Source: Phaeosaccion multiseriatum
Taxonomy: Eukaryota > Ochrophyta, other classes
DNA: 64,000 bases
Assembly: GCA_965112735.1 (NCBI GenBank)
Contig: OZ218953.1
Coordinates: 5,208,001-5,272,000, forward strand
Reading direction: 5' to 3'
Shown: one piece after another, positions 15,209 through 39,655 of the stretch
Layout: each line of letters begins with the position of its first letter
Numbering within the stretch: the stretch's first letter is position 1
The notes under the pieces: model-generated
What the model saw: only the letters and a program-made list of their open reading frames with translations
Told to the model about the DNA's origin: nothing
The model's database searches: none
Made by a program: the position numbers and the translations under genes

Positions 15209-18200
15209 CCTCCCTTATGAACAGCAGAGGGGGCGGCGGCGCTCCTCCCGGCGTCACCGCAGCAAGGACCCCCAGGAAGAGGAACAGAGTCGAGTGGGGG
15301 AACGGTGGAGGGGGCATACAGCAACACGGCAACGCACAGCAACACCCACCGCCACCATCCCACTACTATCAACGGCAGCAGCAGCAGCCGTTGGTGATAC
15401 AGCAGCAGCAGCAGCAGCAGCAGCGGCAACCTTACCCATACGCGAATGGGCATGGCGCCGGCGGGGGCGGGGGGGACCCATTAGCAGGAGGTAGCGGTAT
15501 CCTCGGCGGTCGTAGGGAGGGTGGGGGGGGGGGGATGATGGTGGCAGGGGTTGACTCCCAGATATCCTATCAGCAGCAGCAGCAGGAACTGCAGCACTGG
15601 ATGGCGCCGGGGTCAGGGGGGGTCGGGGCGGGTGTCGGAGCATCACGCTACCTTGCTGGGAGTGGCGCTACCTTGGGAGGAGGGGGCGCTGTGCCTGCTG
15701 TCATGTCATCCTTGCCCGGAAGGAGGACCTCCTACACGCCTGGCGACGACCTGAATGCGAATTCGTCCACCTCTCCTCGCATCCCACCTCTCGGGGGGCT
15801 GATGGGAGCGAGGGGTTCTTACGAAAGCACGAATGCCAATGCCAATACTGGAGCGGGGGTGACCAGGAGAAGGAGTAGCGAAAGCAGCACCACCCCTTCT
15901 CCTCCCCTTCCTGGCGTGGCTGGTGCCCCCCCTGCCGGGCCTCGGAACTCATTCCTTGCCGGGCCTCTTCTTGATGTAACGTCGGTGGACGACACGGAGG
16001 ATCCGATGGCGGGGTCTCGAGATGCCTTCGCCCAGTACATGAACCCTTTGTCGTCTTCAGCGGGTGCTGCTGGAGGTTTTGGAGGGGGGGTGCCGCAGCA
16101 CTACTCTGGAGGTGTCGAGGCAGATCATCAACAGCATCGGAGCCATTATCCTGGGCAGCAGCAGCAGCACCAGCAGCAATCGACACTGCAGTCGCTTCAG
16201 TCGCTTCAGCACGACAACACGGGGTCCTTTCTGAAGAGTCTGGCTTCCATGCCTCAAATGGGCGGTCCCGGCGCCGGGCAGGAGACGGGGAACAGTGCCA
16301 ATGCCAATGGCATGGACGACCACCCCCCGCAGCTCTACCGCTCCTTGCAGCACAAGCAGGGGCAGCACTACGCTCCTTACTCACACCAGGGAGGGCAGCA
16401 CCCGCAGCACCAGCAGCAGCGGAGATCATCACTGGGAGGAGTGGAGCAGCAGGCGGGAGGAGGAGGAGGAGGAGGAGGAGATGGAATCCTGGCAAGCAGC
16501 AACAGCGCTGTCAGCAGAAGCCTGATTGGGAGACGCTCCTCGCTGCTACGGATGATGGATCCGAAGATGGAGAGCGATGCCGCGGAGGGAGGAGCAGCAG
16601 CAGGAGCTGCTGCTGGTGGTGGTGGTGGTGGAGGAGGAGGAGGAGGAGGACCAGGAGCAGGAGAAGACGAGTACTACGCGCACGAGTGGTCTCGGTATGG
16701 TAGCGGGGGCGGTCTTCCCTCGCAACCGCCGCTATCTGTGAGGACAATAGGTCGAAGAGCCTCCATAGGGAGGGGCGAAAGTGTTGCCCCGTATGGCAGT
16801 GGCGGAGGCTCATCGCTGCCGCTGAGCAAGCTCAACTCAAACAACTCTCTTCCGAGCTTGTGTTCGTCCACCTCCACCACCCAGCAAGGGCAGCAGTTGG
16901 TGATACAGCAGAGGCAACAGGGCCCTGGGGAGGCGGATGGCACCCCATGGCATGCAAGGGAGCCTGGGCTTGGGCTCGGCCCCTCTCCCCTCGCAGGAGA
17001 GGCTCTGCTCCCGTACAATGCGAGCAGGACGTTCACAGGGGAGGGGGGCTCGGGAGGTATTGCTGCCTGGGGATCGGCCGAGAGGGGAGCCACGCGCCGC
17101 CCTTCCTTCACTCCGCACAGAGAAGGGGGCGACTTGGCGGGGGCCATCGGGATCGGGATCGGCACATCACTGGAAGAGGAGGGAAAAGAAGAAAAAGAGG
17201 AAGGTAAAGGAGAAGGAGAAGCAGCAGCAGCAGCAGGAGGAGGAGGAGGAGGAGGCGGGGGCGGGGGCGGGGCGGCGAGTGCGAGTGGGTCAGAGGCGGA
17301 GGGGGGCAGCGGGGGAGGAGGAGGGGAGAAAGAAGAAGCAGAAGATGAAGAACAAAAAGAAGAACAAGCGGAAGAAGAACAAGAAGAAGAAGGAGGAGGA
17401 GGAGGAGGAGGAGGAGGAGGAGGAGGAGGAGGGCGAAAACGACGACGAGAGTCGATGGGGCAACATACAGCTCGAACAGCAGCAGCAGGAGGAGGAGAAG
17501 GAGACTTGCCGGGGGGATCAAGCACTGTTGGTGCTGGTGATGGTGAAGGCCCCACGAGAATGCAGAGAGTAGACAGCGGCACGAGCGAAGTGGACATTGG
17601 CGGCGCGAGTGCGGACGGGGACGAAGGAGGGAAGCATCCAAGCAAGGGGGAAGAGAAGGAAGATGCGCAAGCGAAACAAGCACCAGGCGAGGAGAAGGTG
17701 GAGAAGGTGGAGAAGGTGCCCGCTCATGTTAGAGACGACAGTGGCGGAAGCGTCAGGAGCGGCTGCGGGGGCAGAGCCGGCGGGGATGTGATGCGCGGCT
17801 CTAGAGAGGGGCTGGCGAAACTGTTTCCCCGAAGCAACCGAAGCTCTCCCAAGCCGGCTTCTCTCTCTGCCGCTATCTCTGCCGCTGCCGCTGCCTCTGT
17901 CGGGCTGCCTCAGCAGGAGGGGGGCGGGGACAAAGCATCTGCCGAGCGGCTGCCGACAATGGGCTCCATGCTTGCGCCTCACGGGGCGAAGCCGAATGGA
18001 GGAGGAGGAGGAGGAGGAGGAGGAGGAGGAGGAGGTGGAGGAGGAGGAGGAGGAGGAAGAGGAGAAAGAGGGGCGGTGGCCCTTACCGATGGTGGGAGTA
18101 GCAGTAGTACGAGTGTGCACTTCTTGGTACGAGGCCACCAGCTGCCATCGCTATCGGAGGAGCAGGAGGAGGAGCCCTTTCGCTCGCCTAGTATGCCCTA

Positions 18201-18420
18201 CGAAACGGCACGGGCGACGGTTTCACTTTGGTCGGGGCAAGGCGAGGGGTCCAAGCCCACCAAGCCGCGTCACAGTGTGGAGATGCTTCTCAATGCCACT
18301 GACGAAGAAGAGGAGGAAGAAGAGGACGAGGCTGCGACAGAGCGAGGAGCGACGGTGCACACCCTCACGAATCGGGGAAGCTTCACGATTGGGGGGGGCA
18401 GCACTGAGGACGAGGAGTGA
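13797..18420 (+). CDS. HSF: Heat shock transcription factor (HSF) with very long low-complexity tail
   Basis: Exons 13797-14601 and 14942-18420 give 1427 residues. The HSF DNA-binding domain lies at about residues 220-315: SFATTLYEILEKEDPQVVKW, then FSSFQRQLNLYGFRKL (recognition helix) and CYIHINFVKDRPDL. The single intron falls in the DNA-binding domain between K-Y-F-K-H and the recognition helix. The first 220 residues are acidic, then His/Gln/Gly-rich. The tail, about 1100 residues, has poly-Gln, poly-Gly, poly-Glu and Ser/Pro tracts and ends in an acidic run. I could not see a convincing HR-A/B trimerisation coiled coil. It would act in the nucleus on heat-shock elements. Two QQ-LVIQQ stretches encode the dispersed motif described under findings. 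Confidence 0.9.
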
Positions 18421-19145
18421 TAGGGATACGATACATGCATACATACATGCATACATACATACATACGGGGTGTACATACGCATTGCATACGCCGCCGCGG
18501 CTCTCTGCTCCTCCCTGCTGCTCCATTTGCATTTGCGTGGGAAAACGAGCACGCAAAGGCATGGCAACACACAACCACAATCGAGAATAGAGAGACGCAT
18601 AGAGAGAGAGAGAGAGGGGTGAGGGGGGGGGGTCCGGTCGAGACTTTCCGACTCGACTGACCGGGAGAGGGGGGGGGAGGGTTCGGGATTAAGTCATAAG
18701 ATGTTAAGAGGAGGGAGGGGGGGCGTAGGTGAACGGATGGACGGATCACGCTCTGCTGCAGTGCCGCCAAGTCCTTGAAGGCCCTCCCTAACCCTTATAT
18801 ATGCGCACTTATTTACGTACGGAAGGAGTCTCAGTCTTACAAATTTCCAAAAAGTTTTGTCTTGTGCTTGCCTAAACAAGTACTTACGTAACGATAGTAA
18901 TGGACACCAAGCACGACCTTTTGAGTATGTATGCACTGCACTTTATTGAATGAATGGCCGAGGCACCGAGCGAACTGAGACAGCGTACACACACCCTCCC
19001 TCCTCGTCCTTGTCTGCATGAGCTGACACACTTCTGCTCACCCAAAGAATGAAGCAATCAACCACAGAAGAACAACGCCATTCTTCACTTGGCACCATGA
19101 ATGTTTACTCAGATTGCTGAAATGCGCCAGCGTCTTTAGTATCTG
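18421..19145. other. Convergent 3' region HSF/IFT140
   Basis: About 725 bases between the HSF stop and the IFT140 stop. A short (ATAC)n run lies at 18436-18468. No gene is supported here. Confidence 0.5.
18942..18947 (-). terminator. Candidate poly(A) signal of IFT140
   Basis: AATAAA on the minus strand (TTTATT at 18942-18947), about 200 bases past the IFT140 stop. Confidence 0.45.
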
Positions 19146-31600
<12,455 letters not shown>

Positions 31601-31924
31601 CTTGGTGAGTAGGATGTTGCTGAGGGGGGAAGAGAAGCGAAAAGAGAGGGAACAGGCTGCGAGCTTTGTAAAGAGTGGGAAGAAAGAAAAGCCAGGCAAG
31701 CGAGAAGAACCACACGCACCTCGTATCTGCTGCTACACCCGTCCTCCTGCAGCTGATTCTACTGCTTCCTCTCCTCCTTGTGGCATGCGCATGAGGACAA
31801 AAGTTGGGGGGCAATGCAAACCAAGCCGTTGGCGGTCCACCAACCTGAAACTGGAACCAACACCTGGCGACGACGTCGTTACAGAAATTTTTTCTCTTTT
31901 CTTTCGAGCATTTATACGCTTAGA
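31601..31924. promoter_or_regulatory. Divergent intergenic region IFT140/CLC
   Basis: 324 bases between the IFT140 and CLC start codons. An A/T-rich patch (AATTTTTTCTCTTTTC, 31886-31903) lies just upstream of the CLC ATG. Both promoters must lie here or in the 5' leaders. Confidence 0.5.
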
Positions 31925-34246
31925 ATGGCGCAGGTCACGGAGGAGTCCTTGCCGGCGGAAGTGGAGGGAGGAGTCGAGTCGACGGCTTCTGGTCATCAGC
32001 AGGACGACGCTTACTTGTTTGGGGAAGGGGGTGGTGCCTCGAAACAAGCGTCAGACCTTGGTGTCGACGTCAAGGCGGAGACGCTACCTGAAAGTGCAGG
32101 CAGCGAGGTCAAGGCGAGTCCACCATCGCGGAGTAGAAGCAGTAGTCCGCTACGCTCATGTCTGGCGCAGAAGTCCAAGGGGGGTACAGGCAGGCCACAG
32201 GACAACAGCTGCAGTCTTCGTGCCATCTCTTTCCACCGGCAGATAGATATGATTGATGAAGGTGGCGCTGCTGCAGTGGGTCCATCGAAGGAGAAGGACG
32301 AGGAGGATGATGCAGATGGTGATGGACAGTCTCAGGAGTCCAAGGAGAGTGAGGTCGATGAACTTGCCACGGCTGCTGCGGCGAGTCGGGAGCAGCGACA
32401 GCACGGAGCTTATAGTAGAGTTCAGATCCAGGAACCAACGGCCTCGAGTCAGGGCCATCCAAGGGGTAGAAGTCGGCTCCACAGTCGCGGTCGCAGTCAG
32501 CTGGAAAGCGCGTCCGACGCACTGCGAAGTCTCTTTGACGCCCCACAAGACGAGGAAACCAAGCCCGTGTCGACATCAGCAGCAGTAGCACTTGACCAGG
32601 GCGGCGGCGGACACAACACTGCGGAGGGGGAGGCAAGAGAAGGAGAAGAAGGAGAGGGAGAGGGGGAAGAGGACGCAGGGAGCCGAATGATGAGACTTAG
32701 GTCCAAGGAAGCGAGGGTAAAGAAAGCCAAGTCGTGGAAGGCCCAGCACGCGCGCACTCGCAGCATCAACACCGCCAACTTGGCAGCAAGGCGGCACAGT
32801 GCCAACAAAAGCTGGGCTGGCGGACAAGCTCCACCAGCACAGGCGGACACCGCAGCTTCCACGGTGGAAAGTAGTAGGCCCCCCGTAAACTCGCTGAGGC
32901 GGCTTTCTTCGTCTATTGCAGTGGCGGCCTCCGGTGTTCTACGGAGGCTCTCGTTCACCGACGCTCCCGGTGGCGCGGGGCCGGGCAGGAAGGGGAAAAG
33001 GGCGCTGGACGGAGTGGATTACAACAGCGATGACAGCGAGTTCGAAAACTGTAGCGGCGGTGGATCGTTGATGGACGGCGAAAAAGGCGGCGGGACACAA
33101 GCGGGCTACTACAACACCGTGTTCCGAGATTGGCTGCTCCAGGTGTTGGATGATGAGGAGGAGGGGGAGAGGGATGAGGAGCATGTCAAGCAGGAGTCCG
33201 CGGAGCATCAGCGGTTGGAGCACAGGAAGGCGCACCATGTGTTTGAGTCGCTGGACTACGAGCTGTGCGATAGCAAGGTTTGGCACTTGCACAAGGCGCA
33301 TCACAAGAGGAAGCGCCACGGAGTAAAGCAGAAGAAAAGGCGGAAAATTCGGGTGAGTGAGTGAGTGTGTGTGAGTGAGTGGGTGAGTGAGTGAGTGTGT
33401 GTGAGTGAGTGGGTGAGTGAGTGAGTGAGTGAGTGAGTGAGTGAGTGAGTGAGTGAGTGAGTGAGTGAGTGAGTGAGTGAGTGAGTGAGTGAGTGAGTGA
33501 GTGAGTGAGTGAGTGAGTGAGTGAGTGAGTGAGTGAGTGAGTGAGTGAGTGAGTGAGTGAGTGAGTGAGTGAGTGAGTGAGTGAGTGAGTGAGTGAGTGA
33601 GTGAGTGAGTGAGTGAGTGAGTGAGTGAGTGAGTGAGTGAGTGAGTGAGTGAGTGAGTGAGTGAGTGAGTGAGTGAGTGAGTGAGTGAGTGAGTGAGTGA
33701 GTGAGTGAGTGAGTGAGTGAATGAGTGAGTGAGTGAGTGAGTGAATGAATGAGTGAGTGAGTGAGTGAGTCAGGGGGGCACGTGAATGGGGCGGCAACCA
33801 AATCCCTGCCTCTCACACTCTGTTCAACCTTGTACTCCTCCCCTTCTCTTCGTCCGTCCGTCCCTCCGTCTGTGATGTCCCTTGCCTGTCCCTCTCTGGT
33901 GATCTCTTTGCTCCTCTCTCTCAACCCTACGAAAAGGCGCGGATGCTTATCCTCATCCTCAGCGTCACAGTCGGCGCCATCGGTTGCTTCGTCACTTGGA
34001 CCGTCGAGATGCTGCTGGAGACAAAACTCCACACAGTGGAGCATTTCATTGAACACCACCATCACAGCTCAGACGCAGTGCGATACGGTGGTGCCTTTGG
34101 GGTGTTGCTGGGCTTCAACTTGCTCTTTGCGTTGTGTGCCTTCCTACTGGTGTGGACAGAGCCGTGGAGTGCAGGGTCGGGCATCCCTGAGATGAAGTGC
34201 GTCCTCAACGGCGTCAACATTCCCGAGGTGTGTAGGTATAGACATA

Positions 34247-34306
<60 letters not shown>

Positions 34307-37300
34307 CACTCCCACTCTCTCTCTCACCCGCCCTTTCCCTCTCCCTAACCCTCCCCCCCCTGCCCCGGCCGCCTCAACAACCCAAGGTTCTTGCCCCGCG
34401 CACCATCGTTTGCAAGGTACTCGGAGTGATATTTGGGGTGTCAGCAGGTCTACCGGTGGGCAAGGAGGGACCCATGATCCACGCAGGGGGGGCAGTAGGG
34501 GCGATTCTCACCTCCATGGGACGTAAGAGCAAGAGCGGCAGCGTCCTGGCGAACTTTAAACAGTTTGACAACGACCGAGACAGACGAGACTTTGCCTCCA
34601 TCGGCACCGCTGCAGGAGTCTCGGCCGCGTTTCGAACCCCCATTGGAGGAGTCTTGTTTGTGATTGAGGAAGGGGCGAGCTTTTGGTCCACCCTCATGAC
34701 GTGGAGGGGTTTCGCGGCGTCGGTGCTGGCGGTGGCCACAGTCTATCTCGTGTTCCACGGGAGGAACATGTTTACGGACCCGCTGGAGGCCGAGGACCTC
34801 TTCCTCTTTGGAGAATTTACCGCAGATATTGATAGGTGGGTAACTGTGTGTGTGCGTGTGTGCGTGTGTGTTTGTGTGTGTGTTGTGTGTTTGTGTGTGT
34901 TGTGTGTTTGTGTGTTCGTGTGTATGTGTGACTCACTCATTCACTCACTCCGTCCCTCCCTCTCTCCCAACCACCCACCCACCCACCCTCCCATCCACCC
35001 ACCCACCCACTCACCCCCACTCTCCTACCCACACACACCCATCCACCCCACCCACCCACCCACCCACCCACCCATTGATGTACTGCACCAACCCGCCCAC
35101 GCAGGGAGTTCCACATTTACGAGGCGAGTACAGCCCACTACAGGGCGGGGCGAAGAGGAGGAGGAAGGAAGTGTGTCCTTTTGTTTCAAGCGGTTTGCAT
35201 TCCCCCTCTCACCCCTTCCTCCCGTTTCCACCCACCCCGCCGTCTCTTCTCTCCGCAGCTGGCGTACTTCTCCTTCATGGCTGTGATGGGTGGCCTGGTT
35301 GGGGCCATTTTCATCCACCTCAACACCGCCCTCGCCGAGTGGCGCAGGCAAAGACTCAATGGCAACCCCCTCTTGCGAGGCATCGAGGTGTTCCTCGTCA
35401 CTGCTCTCATGACGGGTCTCTCCTTTGGGGTGCCGTACTACTTGGGGCGCTGCCTTGATCTGCCTACAGACACGAGCGAGTGGTCAGAGGCCGGAGTGCA
35501 CAGTGTGGAGTATCTCAAGCCGCTGAATTGTGATGCGGAAACGCAGTACAATGACCTTGCCACGCTCTTCCTCAACGAGCCCGACCGCACCATCCGATTA
35601 CTCTTCCACGTGGGGGATGACGTCATCAGCTCATCGGTAAGGCGAGGGGGGGAGGGAGGGAGGGAGGGACGGGGTTCGGCATGTGTGAACGGGGGTATCC
35701 ATCCGCTGCCATCCATCGCGGGACACCAGTGAAATGACAAAGACAGAGTCTCATCCAGTCTCGGAGCTAGCGCGGAGGACTCAGTTCAGAGGGGGGGGGG
35801 GGGCTGTCGTCTTGTGTTCTTGCGAGCTCAATTCCCTCCCTCCCTCCCTCCCTCCCCCCCTCCTCTCTCATCACCAAAGGCCTGCTTCATCTTCGCGACT
35901 GTGTTCCTGGCAATGGAGTGTCTGACCTTCGGTATCTGGGCATGCAGCGGCCTCTTCATCCCCTCTCTGCTGGCAGGGGCGGCATTCGGCAGGGGCATTG
36001 GGCAGGTCTTTGGCCGTAACGCTCGGACGTACTCGCTCGTCGGGGCGGGTTGCGTGCTTGGGGGCATCGCGAGAATGACCATCTCCATCACCGTCATCCT
36101 CGTGGAGGCGAGCGGTGAGTGCGTGCGTGCGTGCGTGTGTGAGTGCGTGAGTGTGTGTATGTGTGAGCAAGCTTTTGACAATCTTGAAGCAAGAGGGTAG
36201 AGATGGACAGAGAGATTGATGGCGGAGGTGCGAACACTCTCTCGCTTCGATCGATGATTGCAGCTCTGCTTCTCACCTCCTCTCTCTCTCCCTCCCTCTT
36301 CTCTACCTCTCTCTCTCTCTCTCTCGATCTGTCTTTCGTTTCTCTCCTGGCTTGGTTTTGCTTCCCCTTTGCAAACACACAAACGCCCACACACACACCA
36401 CACACACACGCACGCACGCGCACACACACACACACACACACAGGCTACGTCCTCTTTGTCATCCCACTCATGTGCGTCTTCCTCCTCTCTCGAGTGGTGG
36501 GCAACCGCTTCAACCGCGGCGTCTACGACACTCAGATCGAGGCCAAACACCTTCCTTTCCTCGAGGAAGAGCCTCCCGAGGAGACACGTGTTCACAACCT
36601 GCGTGTGAGCCAGCTCATGTCCAAGAGTATCAAGTGTGTCAAGCCTGTTGAAACCGTCAAGGCCATACATGAGTTGCTCACCAACACGACGCACAACTGC
36701 TTCCCGGTCCTGGACGCCGACCATGGCATACTGCTGGGCACCATCATGCGGAAGGTGGGTGTGTGTTGTACCACCGAATGCTTCTCAACCTCCCCATACC
36801 TCGCTGCACCTCACCTCATTTTCAATCTCAGCTCACCTCACCTCACCCTACCCCACCCGTCCTCACCTCCACCTCACCCCACCCTTCCCTACCCCACCCA
36901 CACTCCACACACACAGAACCTGCTGGTACTGCTCTCCAAACGCCACTTCGCACCCCCCGAGGAGGGCAACGCTCGCATGCCACAGTCCCTACCGGTCTTG
37001 CGCTATTCCAAACTGGAGGAGTCGTACCCGAACTACCCCCCTGTCGAATCCATGCACCTGACGGACGAAGACATGGACAAGCTCTGTGATCTAACGGCGT
37101 ATGTGCAGATCGGACCGCACGTCATTAGCGAGCATGCCTCCGCGCAGAGGTAGGAGAGGGAGGGAGAGAGAGAGGGAGAGAGGGAGAGGGAGAGAGGGAG
37201 AGAGACAGAGAGACAGAGGGAGGGAGAGAGACAGAGAGAGAGGGAGAGAGAGGGATCTTCCTTCTCTTGTCTTGTCTGGTCAATGCCTAGCCCCGCCCTC

Positions 37301-37522
37301 TGTTCTGACATTCCCTCCCCCGTCTGTCCTGACACCCACCACCCTCTTTGCAGGGCCTACATGATGTTCCGTACCCTGGGTCTTCGGCATCTGCCCGTGG
37401 TGAATCACTTCAACGAGGCGGTGGGCATCATCACAAGGGACAATCTTCTCCCCGAGTTTTTCAAAGAGGGGGGCGCGTACGACCCTGTTCATGCCAAGGC
37501 CCTCGCCATGCCGAGCAACTAG
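31925..37522 (+). CDS. CLC-type chloride channel / H+ exchanger (ClC-6/7-like) with CBS domains
   Basis: Exons 31925-33352, 33937-34227, 34387-34835, 35105-35123 (19-nt micro-exon), 35259-35636, 35880-36114, 36444-36754, 36917-37149 and 37354-37522 give 1170 residues. Residues 1 to about 425 form an acidic/Ser-rich cytosolic extension; then FESLDYELCDSK, as in ClC-6/7 proteins. The channel core has GSGIPEMKCVLNG (Ser of the Cl- site), GLPVGKEGPMIH (gating Glu) and GGVLFVIEEGASFW (Glu at the proton-pathway position), then SGLFIPSLLAGAAFGR. These features favour a 2Cl-/H+ exchanger of an acidic endomembrane compartment. Two CBS motifs close the protein (QLMSKSIKCVKPVETV; LRHLPVVNHFNEAVGIITR). 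The ATG was chosen because the upstream open frame lacks conservation. Confidence 0.92.
33353..33771 (+). repeat. (GTGA)n array starting at the CLC exon 1 donor
   Basis: The donor GTGAGT at 33353 continues directly into about 100 GTGA units, with a few GTGTGTGA and AATGA variants. It occupies most of CLC intron 1. Confidence 0.97.
34252..34304 (+). repeat. (GT)n microsatellite in CLC intron 2
   Basis: About 26 GT units beginning 25 bases after the donor GTGTGTAGG at 34228. Confidence 0.95.
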
Positions 37523-38499
37523 CTGTAGAACCGACTTGCCCACTGAGATTCTCTCTCTTTCTCGCTCTCTCCATCAGAGTCTCAGAGCTGTGGTCCACAT
37601 TAACTCGACTTGACACGCAGGACCACAGATTGTGAGGGGCCTGTATCAGACATGGAGAGCACGCCAAACACTGCTTTTTCTTGGTATTTGTATTTTTAAC
37701 TGTGTTACAAGTAATGACGTTCACATGATCATTTAATAAAAATCTACCTAAGAATTACGTATTGTGTGTGTTTATTGATGAAGATGCGTACCAGCCACTC
37801 CCCCCGCCTGAGAGAGCAGTCAGGCAGTGGAAGAGAGTAGAAGGAGAAAGAAAGGGATGAGACTTTATTTCCCTTTCCCCCTTGACACTCCTATACTAGT
37901 AAGAATTGCATTCGATGCGGGGTCTGAGAGAGGGTACGGAGGGAGAGGACGTCTGGCCAGGGTTGGTTCGCAGAGATGCAGATTATTTCCTCTGGGCTGG
38001 CGTCTGGCGTCGCTGGCGCCAGAGAGGGCGCCGCGGCGGAGGGTGGCATCCATGCGGTATGTGTTATGTGGTCGGCCCCTGACGGGATTCTGAGGGAAAG
38101 GGGATTCCGGATTCTGATGGCCCCTGCAGGGCGGAGTCCGGATTCTGGGCGGTGCGCCTTGGAAGTAAGGCAATGAATGACGTCATATTTTGGGATTCTG
38201 GCGGGGAACTTAGCCCCCGAGGTCGTATCCCTCCGACTCGTCAGTTCTCCCCATCGGCACAAAGTTGATACCAGCCAGGATCCGGTGGCGAATCGATCGT
38301 TCGTGTCGGGCCCGCTGGAGTGCTTACTATGGCCAATCGCCGCCGAATGAAAAGGAAGGTCGGAGGGGTTGACGTTGGTGATCCAATTCTCACAGAGGGC
38401 GAGTGTTGGAACGTTCAAGGCGTGTGTGTGTGTGTTTACCGCAAGAAAGAAATGTTCGGTGACCCCCTTAGCGTGGAAGGCCCCTCCTCCAAGAGTAGA
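37523..38499. other. Intergenic region CLC/Vti1
   Basis: Nearly 1 kb between two plus-strand genes. GGATTCTG-like words recur at 38090-38205. A minus-strand open frame of 175 codons (37891-38418) shows no recognisable family. A further in-frame ATG at 38452 could extend the SNARE gene. Confidence 0.45.
37735..37740 (+). terminator. Candidate poly(A) signal of the CLC gene
   Basis: AATAAA in an A/T-rich stretch about 210 bases past the CLC stop. Confidence 0.5.
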
Positions 38500-39655
38500 A
38501 TGGCGCAGAGCGCCTTTGCGGACCAGGAGCGTCTCTATTTATCAGGGTACGGAGGACTCGAGTTTGGCTTTACTTCTTTCTTTTCATTCTTAAGCTCTGC
38601 TTCTCTACCCTTCTTACAGCACGGTGAGCCTGAATAGAAGCATCAATGCCCTGGGCACAGCCTCCGGGAACAAGGACGAGGTGACGGGGCAAGGGAAGGG
38701 CGATATCCAGCATGCGCGGCACTATCTCCAGGTGAGTGGGGCGAGGAGTCAGAGGAGGAAGACATCCCCGCGGACAAGCTCATAACTCTGGCACGGTTGA
38801 CTGTTGACTATGATGTGGTCTTCACCGAGGAGGTTGGCTTTTGACGGGGTGCCTCTCTGCCTCTCCGTGATGCCAACCCCCCTTGTTGGCCTCTCGCCTA
38901 TCCAATCACACATCCTGCGCTCTTTTCCACTCAGGCTATGGAGGCGGAGGTGCGTTGCATGGAGGGGAAAGACAAGCAAAGATACATGGGGAAGATGGCA
39001 CAGGTTGGTGTGTGTGGCGGGTGGGAGAGAGCAGGATGGATGCCTTGGAAAGAGAAGCAAGACCCTCCTGTCCTTCCGCTCACCCCCCGCCATCCACCCT
39101 CCTCTTCCTCCTCCGCCTCCTCCTCCTCCTCCTCCTCCTCCTCCTCGTCCTCCTCCACTGCAGTACAAATCAGACCTTTCCAGTCTAGAGAGAGCTTTTG
39201 AGCAAGCCCTCATGCGGTCTAACCGCTCCATGCCAAGCCATGGAAGGAGTAGCGTAAACAGCGCCAGCAGCACAGGAGGAGGAGGAGGGGGAGGAAGATT
39301 TGGGGGCGGTTTTTCCGGTGGCGCTGGCATGCCTCAAGGCTACGGCGACAGGACGCTCGCAGCCGAGGAGAGCCTAGGGAGGAGCCAAAATTCACTCATG
39401 GACTCACACAGAGTACTCGCAGAAACAGAGGAGATTGGAGGGATGGTACTGGAGGACATGGAGAGTCAGAGAGAGAGTCTGTTGCGCTCCACCTCCCACG
39501 TGAGGGGCACGGATGACATAACCATGCGGGCCAGGAAGACACTGCGCAGTATGTGGCGGAAGCAAATCTCGCACCAGGCCGTGCTCTACGCGGTCATTTC
39601 GCTGCTTGTCTTTCTCATTGGCGCCTTGCTCGTGTACAAAATCAGGAGGAAGTGA
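38500..39655 (+). CDS. VTI1: Vti1-type Qb-SNARE
   Basis: Exons 38500-38546, 38620-38731, 38935-39003 and 39164-39655 give 239 residues. The N-terminal helices (LNRSINALGT, HARHYLQAMEAEVRCM) fit the Vti1 Habc region. The SNARE motif is at about residues 150-210 (LMDSHRVLAETEEIGGMVLE, then DMESQRESLLRS), and a single C-terminal membrane anchor follows (LYAVISLLVFLIGALLVY, then KIRRK). The zero-layer Gln cannot be assigned without an alignment. A Gly/Ser-rich insert separates the two parts. Vti1 proteins act in Golgi-to-endosome/vacuole and prevacuolar fusion, often with the HOPS/CORVET complex, of which VPS11 (61890 onward) is a subunit. An upstream in-frame ATG at 38452 would add 16 residues. 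Confidence 0.82.

Noticed and set aside
16674-17645. Minus-strand open frame of 323 codons inside HSF
   Set aside because: Antisense shadow of the HSF low-complexity tail. Composition is only poly-Pro/Ser from the complementary repeats.
31778-31924. Upstream extension of the CLC protein by 49 codons
   Set aside because: The open frame continues but would overlap the 5' leader of the divergent IFT140 promoter region. The ATG at 31925 follows an A/T-rich patch and starts a plausible acidic N-terminus.
37891-38418. Minus-strand open frame of 175 codons between CLC and Vti1
   Set aside because: No family motif, no splice context, and it overlaps repeated GGATTCTG words. Most likely a chance frame.
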